Shown here: in pieces, positions 1-5,444 of the stretch
Numbering within the stretch: the stretch's first letter is position 1
Layout: each line of letters starts with the position of its first letter
From: Selenomonadaceae bacterium UBA3796
Lineage (GTDB): Bacteria > Bacillota > Negativicutes > Selenomonadales > Selenomonadaceae
Assembly: GCA_002369175.1 (NCBI GenBank)
Contig: DFES01000219.1
Location: 10,440-15,883, forward strand
Reading direction: 5' to 3'
Length of the DNA stretch: 5,444 nucleotides
Made by a program: the position numbers and the translations under genes
Notes under the pieces: generated by a model
The model's database searches: none
What the model saw: the letters and a program-made list of their open reading frames with translations, nothing else
Told to the model about the DNA's origin: nothing

Positions 1-680
1 TTCTGGATCACATGATGCCCGGCATGGACGGCATCGAGACACTGAAGAAAGCGAAAGCCCTTGAAAGCAGCAAATGTCCGAATACGCCGATCATTGCACT
101 TACGGCGAATGCCATATCCGGTGCCAGGGAAATGTTCCTGTCGGCGGGTTTTTCCGATTATCTGACAAAGCCCATCAATCCCGTAAAGCTGGATGAGATG
201 ATGCTGAAATTCTTGCCCAAGGAGCTGGCAGAGACTCCCGGACTGCCGGAACAAGCTCCTAAGGAAGAGGCTCAGAAATCCGATGCAGCAGCTGCATCTG
301 GTTATATTGACAGAAAACTGGGGCTTCTCTACAGCGGCGGCATGGAGGATATGTACCAAACCGTGCTGGCCATGTTTGCCGATTCGAAGGCGGACAAACA
401 AAAGAAAATGCAGGCGGCTCTCGAAGGGGAAGACTGGAAGGGCTACACCATTCTCGTGCATGCGTTGAAGTCCACATCCCTTACGGTCGGATGCCAGAAG
501 CTTTCCGATGAGGCCAAGGCTTTGGAGCAGGCAGGAAAGCTACTGCAGTCCTCTGAGGCGGAGGAAGCTCAGAAAGAAGAAAAACGCGCTTATATCAAAG
601 AACATCACGACGAAGTCATGACACTTTACGATGCCGTAGCCGAAGAGGCAGGAGCAGCAGGGAAAGAAAAAGAGGAGTGA
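1..680 (+). CDS. Hybrid sensor histidine kinase, C-terminal part (receiver + HPt domains), 5' truncated
   Basis: The reading frame is open from the window edge (first full codon at base 3), and the start lies upstream. The visible protein begins inside a receiver domain: L-D-H-M-M-P-G-M-D-G, where the Asp at 6-8 is the expected phosphoacceptor. The conserved Thr (ALTANA, codon 102-104) and Lys (LTKP, codon 168-170) complete the active site. An Ala/Glu/Pro-rich linker (about 225-300) leads to an HPt domain with the motif HALKSTS, whose His (459-461) would carry the phosphate. The C-terminus is highly charged. A receiver followed by HPt is the usual tail of a hybrid histidine kinase that runs an internal phosphorelay. 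The kinase core and any sensor domain are outside the window, so input cannot be read here. A stand-alone receiver-HPt protein is possible but less usual. The next gene, a double receiver, is the natural phosphate acceptor. The ATG at 12 is internal to the receiver domain and is not a start. Confidence 0.9.
   Translation, partial: LDHMMPGMDGIETLKKAKALESSKCPNTPIIALTANAISGAREMFLSAGFSDYLTKPINPVKLDEMMLKFLPKELAETPGLPEQAPKEEAQKSDAAAASGYIDRKLGLLYSGGMEDMYQTVLAMFADSKADKQKKMQAALEGEDWKGYTILVHALKSTSLTVGCQKLSDEAKALEQAGKLLQSSEAEEAQKEEKRAYIKEHHDEVMTLYDAVAEEAGAAGKEKEE
671..677 (+). promoter_or_regulatory. Ribosome binding site for the double-receiver gene
   Basis: AGAGGAG lies inside the last codons of the kinase gene, 8 bases before the ATG at 686. 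It supports ATG 686 over the upstream in-frame GTG at 677, which has no purine-rich site at proper distance and would itself sit on this motif. Confidence 0.75.
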
Positions 681-685
681 TCAGC

Positions 686-1441
686 ATGGAATACGGGCAG
701 GGAAATGTTGTCCTGGTGATTGATGACGATGAGATCAATTTGATTGTTGCAAAGACGGTACTGGAGAAGACGCTGAAATGCAAGGTGGTGACAGCGGCTT
801 CCGGTATTTTGGGACTGGAGATCATAAAGCAGCAGCATGTGGATGTCGTGCTTCTTGACATTGAGATGCCGTATATGGATGGCTTTGAAGTGCTGGAAGA
901 TATCCGGGGGAATGTCCGGGTCAGGGATATCCCCGTCATCATGCTGACGGCATCAGCAGACAAGGACACCATTATGAAGGTGGCGAAGCTTGGGGTGGCA
1001 GGCTATATCAAGAAGCCCTTTCTGCCGGAGGAATTGTCCACCCGGGTGAAAAAATTCCTGCAGATGGGACGGCGTATACGCCATGTGCTGGTCGTGGATG
1101 AAGACGAGAGGGTGCTGGACTTCGTCAAGAAATCCATCGAAAGCGAATGGTCCTTCCATGTGCTGACGGCATCTTCCGGCTTGGAAGCCCTTGATGTCAT
1201 GAAGGACGCAGAGATTCATTTGGTACTTCTGGAAAAGGAACTCCCTTTTCTTGACGGGCAGCGGATTTTGGACATCATGCAGAGAAATGAAGAGATGCAG
1301 AATGTCCCTGTCATTTTAATGTCGGCGCATATCGAAGCGGGCGATGAGACCATTCCGGGGGTGCAGGGGGTCTTGGACAAGCCCTTTGACAGTTCCACCC
1401 TGCATAGGAAGGTCATGGAGGTCGTGGGTCGTGCATCCTGA
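686..1441 (+). CDS. Tandem double-receiver response regulator (REC-REC), no output domain
   Basis: This 251-residue protein has two CheY-like receiver domains and nothing else. REC1 (about 7-125) has the full set of active-site residues: acidic pair D13-D14, phosphoacceptor D58 in LLDIEMP, T88 in MLTAS and K110 in IKKPF. REC2 (about 132-248) keeps the acidic pair D138-E139, S213 and K232. However, the phosphoacceptor position is Glu (E183, codon 1232-1234) in LLEKELPFLDG, aligned on LLDIEMPYMDG of REC1. REC2 therefore should not be phosphorylated in the normal way, and Glu could mimic a permanently active state. There is no DNA-binding, GGDEF or other effector region, so it probably acts by protein contact or as a phosphate relay or sink for the HPt of the preceding kinase. 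The ATG at 686 is chosen because of the AGGAG 8 bases upstream; a GTG at 677 would add three residues and overlap the kinase stop. Family assignment is firm; the role is inferred. Confidence 0.93.
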   Translation: MEYGQGNVVLVIDDDEINLIVAKTVLEKTLKCKVVTAASGILGLEIIKQQHVDVVLLDIEMPYMDGFEVLEDIRGNVRVRDIPVIMLTASADKDTIMKVAKLGVAGYIKKPFLPEELSTRVKKFLQMGRRIRHVLVVDEDERVLDFVKKSIESEWSFHVLTASSGLEALDVMKDAEIHLVLLEKELPFLDGQRILDIMQRNEEMQNVPVILMSAHIEAGDETIPGVQGVLDKPFDSSTLHRKVMEVVGRAS

Positions 1442-1452
1442 ATTGCACGGGT

Positions 1453-1459
1453 GAGGTGA
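1453..1459 (+). promoter_or_regulatory. Ribosome binding site for first BMP gene
   Basis: GAGGTGA matches the anti-Shine-Dalgarno sequence well and ends 5 bases before the ATG at 1465. It covers the alternative in-frame GTG at 1456, which argues for ATG 1465. Confidence 0.7.
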
Positions 1460-1464
1460 AGTGG

Positions 1465-2592
1465 ATGAAAGGGTTGAAAATACGACGGGTCGAAAATCCG
1501 TTGGGGGATGTTCTGCTGGCTGTGCTCCTCCTTCTCCTGGCCCTCCTTATGTTTTTCGTTTATCATTTTGACACGGATATTTTGCCTCAGAAATCGCCGG
1601 AAAAGATAGGCTTCATCATCCTGGGGGATGTGAATGAGCCCGGCTGGAACGGCTCTCACTACCAAGGTATCCGGAAGGCTTGCGAAGATTTGGGGCTGAC
1701 CCTTGTCTATCGGGACAATGTGCCTGAAAACAGCGGAAAATGTCCGAAGGCCATCCGAGAACTGGCCGATGAGGGCGTGGGCATGATTTTTTTGTGCAGT
1801 TATGCCTATGCGGCGGAGGTGCACGAGCTGGTGAAGGAATATGACCAGATTGCCTTTGCCACGAATTCGGGAGAGGCTCATGCCCGCAATCTCACCGCCT
1901 GCTTTGCTCGCATGTACCAGGGGAGATACTTGGCAGGGGTACTGGCCGGAATGAAGACGAAGTCAAATGTGATCGGTTATGTGGCAGCCATACCCAACTG
2001 CGAGGTATGCCGCGGACTGAACGCATTCACATTGGGGGTGCGGAGAATCAATCCGCAGGCGAAGGTCGTGGTGGCCTGGACGGGCGGTTGGGAAAATCCT
2101 CCGATGGAGCGGGAGTCTGCGTTTCGACTCATCGTGGAAAAAAATGCGGATATCCTCACCTACCATCAGGATGAAAAAGCGGTAGCGGATGCCGCTGCAG
2201 AAGTGGGCGTGGATTTCATTGGCTACAATGAAGTTCTTACAGGCTATGACGAACACAATCTGACCTCGGTGATTTGCCACTGGAATATTTTCTATGAGGA
2301 CATCCTTCGCCGATATCTGAAAGGGGAACTCAATACCATCCAAAACAACTGGATCGGCATGGAACGCGGCGCCGTGGGCCTGTCGGAGTATTCGGTGCAG
2401 ATTACCCAGGCTGAGAAGAAGGTTTTGGAGAAGATCCGGCAGGAACTGGAAGATGGTACGGAAAAGATTTTTTCCGGTGTGCTCCGTGACAGGGAAGGCA
2501 ATCTTCGTTCGCGTGAGGGAGAAACCATCAGTGACGATGCTCTCCTGGAACATATGGAATGGCTCGTGGAGGGAGTGGATGTGCTTGACTGA
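1465..2592 (+). CDS. Membrane-anchored BMP/Med-family substrate-binding protein, copy 1
   Basis: This 375-residue protein has a short basic N-terminus (K2, K5, R7, R8), one hydrophobic segment (about 16-33, Leu-rich), then a periplasmic-binding-protein fold of the BMP (basic membrane protein, PnrA/Med) family. Family marks are G60-W-N-G after the first beta strand, the block from MYQGRYL to TKSN (150-168), IGYVAA (170-175), RGLNAFTLG (183-191), TYHQ (232-235), IGYN (252-255), LTSV (266-269), and the C-terminal ISDDALLEHMEWLVEGV. The relatives bind purine nucleosides or related small molecules; the ligand here is unknown. No Cys follows the hydrophobic segment, so it is not a lipoprotein. It looks like an uncleaved anchor with the binding domain outside. 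No ABC permease or ATPase gene is nearby, whereas two signalling genes precede it, which favours a sensory role. It is rich in Cys for an exported protein (73, 93, 111, 146, 179, 182, 271). Family call is firm; anchoring is predicted by eye. Confidence 0.9.
   Translation: MKGLKIRRVENPLGDVLLAVLLLLLALLMFFVYHFDTDILPQKSPEKIGFIILGDVNEPGWNGSHYQGIRKACEDLGLTLVYRDNVPENSGKCPKAIRELADEGVGMIFLCSYAYAAEVHELVKEYDQIAFATNSGEAHARNLTACFARMYQGRYLAGVLAGMKTKSNVIGYVAAIPNCEVCRGLNAFTLGVRRINPQAKVVVAWTGGWENPPMERESAFRLIVEKNADILTYHQDEKAVADAAAEVGVDFIGYNEVLTGYDEHNLTSVICHWNIFYEDILRRYLKGELNTIQNNWIGMERGAVGLSEYSVQITQAEKKVLEKIRQELEDGTEKIFSGVLRDREGNLRSREGETISDDALLEHMEWLVEGVDVLD
2568..2575 (+). promoter_or_regulatory. Ribosome binding site for second BMP gene
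   Basis: GGAGGGAG lies within the 3' end of the first BMP gene. Its GGAGG core is 6 bases before the ATG at 2579, and the later GGAG is 9 bases before an alternative TTG at 2585. Either start gives overlap with the upstream gene and probable translational coupling. Confidence 0.7.
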
Positions 2593-3673
2593 AAAAACAA
2601 ATGTATTGCTGGTTTTGGCGGTGCTTGTTCTGGCTGCTCTCCTCGGGACGGTGTTCCTTTTCGACGGAACCAGGGATGACGGAGCTCCCGTGGTCGGCTT
2701 CGTTATAACAGGCAAAGCGCATGACCCGGGCTGGAACGGCAAGCTTTGTGAGGCAATGGAAAAAGTGGCAAAGAAAATGGAGATGAAGCTCATCATAAAG
2801 GAGGATGTGAGAGAGAACGCCGGAGAATGTCCGATTGCCATCCAAGAACTGGCAGAGGCTCAAGCCGGCCTCATCTTCCTTACCAGCTACGCATATCCGG
2901 AGGAAGCAAAGGATGTTGTAGCGGATTACCCCCGCATTTCCTTCAGCACCATTGCGGCGCAGCATACCACAAGAAACATGACGGCCAGCTTCGTGAGGCT
3001 GTACCAGGGGCGTTATCTTTCCGGCATCATCGCCGGCATGAGCACCAAGTCGAATATCATCGGTTATGTGGCCGCCATGAATAATTCCGAGGTCAATCGA
3101 GGGATCAATGCCTTTACCATGGGAGCGCAGAGGGTGAATCCCGGGGTCAAAGTCATCGTCAGCTTCACGGGCAGTTGGCAGGACGATGAAAAAGAGGCGG
3201 AGGGCGCCCGCCGTCTGGCAGGAGCAGGGGCGGATGTGATCACCTATCACCAGAACCAGAGAGCCGTGCCGGATACCTGTGATGCCATGGGTGTGGATTT
3301 CATCGGCTACCATGAGGCATTTGAGGGATACTCGGAGCATTATCTGACCTCGGTGGTCTGTCGTTGGGAAGCCTACTACGAAGATATCGTGGAACGCTAT
3401 CTGAAAGGGGAACTGGGGCGCGAGAGCGTCCATTGGATGGGCATGGAAAAGGATGCGGTCTATTTGAGCCCCTATTCCGATCGGGTGACGGAGGAAATGC
3501 GGGAGGAAGTGGAGCGCGCCCGCCGGGATATGCTGGACGGTTTTCTGGTGTTCTCCGGGGAGATTTATGACAATCAGGGAAATCTTCGCTGCAAGCGGGG
3601 GGAAACCCTCAGCGACAGCATTCTGCTGGAACATGTGAACTGGCAGGTGAAAGGCGTCGAGATTCTCCAGTGA
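2579..3673 (+). CDS. Membrane-anchored BMP/Med-family substrate-binding protein, copy 2
   Basis: This 364-residue protein is a tandem paralog of the preceding gene. A short N-terminus is followed by one hydrophobic segment (about 9-28, no lipobox Cys after it) and a BMP-family binding domain from about residue 38: G51-W-N-G, LYQGRYL, TKSNIIGYVAA, RGINAFTMG, TYHQNQ, DFIGY, LTSV, and a C-terminal tail with LSDSILLEHVNWQVKGV. Over the 60-residue block starting at LYQGRYL I count 39 identities with copy 1, so the two arose by duplication but have diverged. The ATG at 2579 gives a 14-base overlap with copy 1 and a proper ribosome site; a TTG at 2585 (362 residues) is a close rival. The frame stays open back to an ATG at 2453, but that extension lies wholly inside copy 1 coding sequence and is not needed. 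The likely role is extracytoplasmic ligand binding for the adjacent phosphorelay; a transporter component encoded elsewhere remains possible. Confidence 0.9.
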   Translation: MCLTEKTNVLLVLAVLVLAALLGTVFLFDGTRDDGAPVVGFVITGKAHDPGWNGKLCEAMEKVAKKMEMKLIIKEDVRENAGECPIAIQELAEAQAGLIFLTSYAYPEEAKDVVADYPRISFSTIAAQHTTRNMTASFVRLYQGRYLSGIIAGMSTKSNIIGYVAAMNNSEVNRGINAFTMGAQRVNPGVKVIVSFTGSWQDDEKEAEGARRLAGAGADVITYHQNQRAVPDTCDAMGVDFIGYHEAFEGYSEHYLTSVVCRWEAYYEDIVERYLKGELGRESVHWMGMEKDAVYLSPYSDRVTEEMREEVERARRDMLDGFLVFSGEIYDNQGNLRCKRGETLSDSILLEHVNWQVKGVEILQ

Positions 3674-3691
3674 CGGGCAAAACACCCTGAC

Positions 3692-3720
3692 TTTGCAAGA
3701 GGGAGGGGATGTGGTATACT
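3692..3720 (+). promoter_or_regulatory. Extended -10 sigma-70-type promoter for the tsaE operon
   Basis: TATACT at 3715-3720 matches the -10 consensus at five of six positions. It is preceded by TG at 3712-3713 with one base between, making an extended -10. The -35 region is weak: TTTGCA (3692-3697, 17-base spacer) or TTGCAA (3693-3698, 16-base spacer). Transcription would start near 3727, giving a leader of roughly 50 bases before tsaE. It lies in the only intergenic gap of the window, between two operons of unrelated function. Confidence 0.6.
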
Positions 3721-3734
3721 GATCTATGCATTTG

Positions 3735-3749
3735 AAATAGATTCTATTT
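3735..3749 (+). repeat. 15-base perfect inverted repeat downstream of the tsaE promoter (possible operator)
   Basis: AAATAGATTCTATTT is a 7-1-7 perfect inverted repeat centred on T3742, about 8 to 22 bases after the predicted transcription start. It is AT-rich against a GC-rich background. In addition, ATCTAT at 3722-3727 is the complement of ATAGAT at 3737-3742. The spacing fits a dimeric repressor site, but no known consensus is matched well, and chance cannot be excluded in an AT-rich leader. Confidence 0.35.
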
Positions 3750-3756
3750 GTATTCG

Positions 3757-3766
3757 GGAGAGATGA
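3757..3766 (+). promoter_or_regulatory. Probable ribosome binding site of tsaE
   Basis: GGAGAGATGA contains GGAG (15 bases before the ATG, rather far) and AGATGA (one mismatch to AGGTGA, 9 bases before the ATG). An in-frame TGA at 3764-3766 prevents any start further upstream, so ATG 3776 is the first usable ATG. Confidence 0.45.
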
Positions 3767-3775
3767 ATTTACGAC

Positions 3776-4249
3776 ATGTTTACGCGTATCACGGAGTCCC
3801 CGGAACAGACGGCAGAATTGGCTGTCATGGTGGGAAAGAAGATCCGGGAAGGAACGGTTCTCTGCATGGAGGGGGATCTGGGAGCGGGCAAGACGCTTTT
3901 TGTCCAGAGTCTGGCAGCAACACTGGGAGTGGAATGCGAAGTGACAAGTCCCACATTTAATCTCATGAACATCTATGAGGGGATTTGCCCGATTCTTCAT
4001 TTCGATCTCTATCGTCTGGAGACAGAGGATCAGTTGGAGGACATCGGTTTTTTCGAGTATACGGAGGAGCCGGAGGGAATTGTTGTCATCGAATGGGCAG
4101 ACAAGTTTCCGGAGGCAATGCCCGAGGACTATGTTTCCGTGAAATTCGAACGCACGGAAAAGGTGGATGAGAGACGCATCACCTTCTCTGTTGTGGGGGA
4201 GAAAAACACGGAGCAGCTGGAGGAGTTGGAAGCGTTTTGTCAATTTTAG
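3776..4249 (+). CDS. tsaE: tRNA t6A biosynthesis ATPase TsaE
   Basis: This 157-residue P-loop ATPase of the TsaE (YjeE) family has the usual full length. Visible marks are the Walker A motif G33-D-L-G-A-G-K-T40, TSPTFNL (57-63), HFDLYRL (75-81) and VVIEWADKFP (from 103). With TsaB and TsaD it forms the cytoplasmic complex that transfers the threonylcarbamoyl group from threonylcarbamoyl-AMP to A37 of ANN-decoding tRNAs. TsaE drives catalytic turnover by ATP hydrolysis and is essential in many bacteria. It is the first gene of an operon with tsaB and rimI, preceded by its own promoter. The upstream in-frame stop at 3764 fixes the start at ATG 3776. The end overlaps tsaB by 13 bases. Confidence 0.96.
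   Translation: MFTRITESPEQTAELAVMVGKKIREGTVLCMEGDLGAGKTLFVQSLAATLGVECEVTSPTFNLMNIYEGICPILHFDLYRLETEDQLEDIGFFEYTEEPEGIVVIEWADKFPEAMPEDYVSVKFERTEKVDERRITFSVVGEKNTEQLEELEAFCQF
4219..4225 (+). promoter_or_regulatory. Ribosome binding site for tsaB (TTG start)
   Basis: GGAGGAG inside the end of tsaE lies 11 bases before the TTG at 4237. This is slightly long, but it is the only strong site near the start codon. Confidence 0.5.
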
Positions 4250-4947
4250 CGATCGATACCTCGTCACAGGTTTCCAGTGTTGCGGTGGCATCCGGGGAAC
4301 GGCTTTTTGCAGAACTTACGATGCAGGCAAAACTGACCCACTCAGAGACTCTCATGCCCCATATCGATCAGGTGCTCCGCATGGCGAACCAGCCGAAGGA
4401 AACCTTGGAGGGCATTGCCGTCAGCATTGGGCCGGGCTCTTTTACGGGGCTGCGCATCGGGCTGGCGGCGGCAAAGGCGATGGCGTATGCGTTGGAGCTC
4501 CCTCTCATCGGCGTTTCTACCCTGCAAGCGCTTGCCTGCCATTTCCCGGTACCGGGGGTTCGGCTCGTGGCTCTCATTGACGCACAGAAAGGCAACGCCT
4601 ATCGGGAGAGTTACGCTTGGGAAGGAAGGGAACTGAGAGTCTTGGAGCCTGTCAGCATCCTTTCCCTGAAGGACATTATGGAGGAATGCGGCAGGGAAGA
4701 GGGGCTGACACTTCTTCTTGGAGACGTGGCAGAAAAGCGTATGGCAGGCAAGGTGCAGCTGCCGGAGCATGTGCGGGTGGCTCCCTTTCATCTGTGTATG
4801 CCAAGAGCGGCGAATGTGGCGATGCTTGGACTTTCAAAGCTCGCTAAGGGGGAACTGGCCAATGTCATGGATCTGGAACCCTCCTATATCCGCCGTTCCG
4901 AGGCGGAAGTTCTTTGGGAGAAACGCCATCCGGAGGAGCGCCCATGA
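4237..4947 (+). CDS. tsaB: tRNA t6A biosynthesis protein TsaB
   Basis: This 236-residue protein of the TsaB (YeaZ) family is an inactive ASKHA-fold relative of TsaD that scaffolds the t6A-forming complex. The N-terminal ILAIDTSS (3-10), HSETLMP (35-41) and the signature GPGSFTGLRIG (65-75) are diagnostic. ALIDAQKGNAY and the C-terminal PSYIRRSEAE also fit the family. The start is TTG at 4237. It places ILAIDTS at the family's normal N-terminus, and no ATG lies in frame between it and the conserved motif. Overlap with tsaE (13 bases) and with rimI (ATGA, 4 bases) indicates translational coupling. Length is as expected for the family and no motif is damaged. Confidence 0.96.
   Translation: MSILAIDTSSQVSSVAVASGERLFAELTMQAKLTHSETLMPHIDQVLRMANQPKETLEGIAVSIGPGSFTGLRIGLAAAKAMAYALELPLIGVSTLQALACHFPVPGVRLVALIDAQKGNAYRESYAWEGRELRVLEPVSILSLKDIMEECGREEGLTLLLGDVAEKRMAGKVQLPEHVRVAPFHLCMPRAANVAMLGLSKLAKGELANVMDLEPSYIRRSEAEVLWEKRHPEERP
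4932..4938 (+). promoter_or_regulatory. Ribosome binding site for rimI
   Basis: GGAGGAG within the tsaB 3' end. Its GGAGG core is 7 bases from the ATG at 4944, which decides this start over the in-frame ATG at 4914 inside tsaB. Confidence 0.75.
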
Positions 4948-5414
4948 AAGAAGTATCCTGTTTGAATTTCCGGGAAATGGTTCCGGAGGATGCAGATGGG
5001 GTGGAACAGGTGGAGAAGGCCTGCTTTTCCATCCCTTGGTCCCGTCAGTCCTTTTGGGAGGAAGCGTCAAACGAGAATACCCTGTATCTTTTGGCGCTGG
5101 ACGGGGAGAACATCATCGGATATGCGGGCACATGGCTCGTGGCGGGTGAGGCTCAGATTACGAACGTGGCGATTTCGCCGGAATACCGGGGGCAGGGTGT
5201 GGCGACAAGTCTCATGACGGAGCTTGTCCGCCGCGTCAGAGAGCGCGGTATCACGGCCATGACCTTGGAGGTGCGTCCCTCCAATGCTCCGGCGCTGGCT
5301 CTTTATGCGAAATTCGGCATGAAGGAGGTCGGGCGGCGCAAGGGGTATTACGCCGATAACGGTGAGGATGCCATCATTATGTGGAATACGAAGTTGCATA
5401 CTGACGAACAGTAA
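4944..5414 (+). CDS. rimI: Ribosomal-protein-alanine N-acetyltransferase RimI (GNAT family)
   Basis: This 156-residue GNAT acetyltransferase transfers acetyl from acetyl-CoA to a protein N-terminus, classically Ala1 of ribosomal protein S18. The acetyl-CoA binding loop is R82-G-Q-G-V-A87, preceded by ITNVAISPEYRG. The catalytic-type Glu is E109 in TLEVRPSN, and the general-acid Tyr is Y121 in ALYAKFGM. The C-terminal GRRKGYYADNGEDAIIMW matches RimI proteins, which usually end in YY-x-x-(P)-x-EDA-x-(I/V)-M. The N-terminal CFSIPWSRQSFWEE is also typical. It overlaps the tsaB stop as ATGA. rimI is commonly found beside tsaE/tsaB in Firmicutes, which supports the name. Substrate specificity, S18 or broader, cannot be told from sequence. 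Confidence 0.93.
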   Translation: MKEVSCLNFREMVPEDADGVEQVEKACFSIPWSRQSFWEEASNENTLYLLALDGENIIGYAGTWLVAGEAQITNVAISPEYRGQGVATSLMTELVRRVRERGITAMTLEVRPSNAPALALYAKFGMKEVGRRKGYYADNGEDAIIMWNTKLHTDEQ

Positions 5415-5444
5415 AATTTACTAGGGCGTGTTGAAAAACGGAAA

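Noticed and set aside
677..685. GTG start at 677 for the double-receiver gene
   Set aside because: It has no ribosome site at suitable distance; the AGGAG at 673-677 serves ATG 686.
1456..1464. GTG start at 1456 for the first BMP gene
   Set aside because: It overlaps the GAGGTGA ribosome site that is well placed for ATG 1465.
2453..2578. N-terminal extension of the second BMP protein from ATG 2453
   Set aside because: The extension lies entirely inside copy 1 coding sequence, carries no family signal and would place the membrane segment internally. ATG 2579 has a strong ribosome site.
1465..3673. BMP pair as parts of a conventional ABC nucleoside importer
   Set aside because: No ATPase or permease gene is in the window, and there are no lipoprotein signals. 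It cannot be excluded that transporter genes lie elsewhere, so this was kept only as an alternative.
3674..3690. Hairpin after the second BMP gene as a rho-independent terminator
   Set aside because: The stem has only three G-C pairs and no T-run follows.
3748..3960. Small + strand frame starting in the tsaE leader (70 codons)
   Set aside because: It is Gly/Ser-rich out-of-frame translation of tsaE with no family resemblance; most of it overlaps the Walker A coding region.
2528..4291. Long open frame on the - strand (587 codons) and a similar one at 1963-2841
   Set aside because: They lie opposite well-supported genes of known families, cross gene borders and the tsaE promoter, and their translations show no recognisable domain. 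They follow from the codon bias of the + strand genes.
4914..4943. ATG 4914 as start of rimI
   Set aside because: It lies inside tsaB without its own ribosome site. ATG 4944 has GGAGG 7 bases upstream and gives the normal RimI N-terminus.

Overview
The window reads as chromosomal DNA from a moderately GC-rich anaerobic Firmicute-type bacterium. My best guess is the Negativicutes (Selenomonas and relatives). The basis is strong AGGAGG-type ribosome sites, frequent GTG/TTG codons near starts, tightly packed genes, the tsaE-tsaB-rimI order, and a signalling locus mixing hybrid kinases with BMP-type binding proteins. This is inference from gene style; no marker gene fixes the taxon. All genes are on the + strand.

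Region 1 (1-3673) is a sensory operon cut off at its 5' side. It holds the C-terminal part of a hybrid histidine kinase (receiver domain, then HPt domain), a response regulator made only of two receiver domains, and two tandem paralogous BMP/Med-family binding proteins. Both binding proteins are held by an N-terminal membrane segment with no lipoprotein signal. Gaps are short or overlapping (8-base spacer region, 23-base gap, 14-base overlap), so the four genes are probably co-transcribed. No ABC permease or ATPase is visible. One reading is that the BMP proteins sense a ligand outside the membrane and feed a phosphorelay: kinase to receiver to HPt to the double receiver. The second receiver has Glu where the phosphorylated Asp should be.

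Region 2 (3674-3775) is the only real intergenic gap. It contains an extended -10 promoter (TATACT preceded by TGG) and, just downstream, a 15-base inverted repeat that could be an operator. I see no convincing terminator for the upstream operon.

Region 3 (3776-5414) is a housekeeping operon: tsaE and tsaB, for the tRNA t6A37 modification, and rimI, a GNAT N-acetyltransferase. The genes overlap by 13 and 4 bases. tsaD, the usual partner, is not in the window. The last 30 bases (5415-5444) contain no gene that can be recognised.
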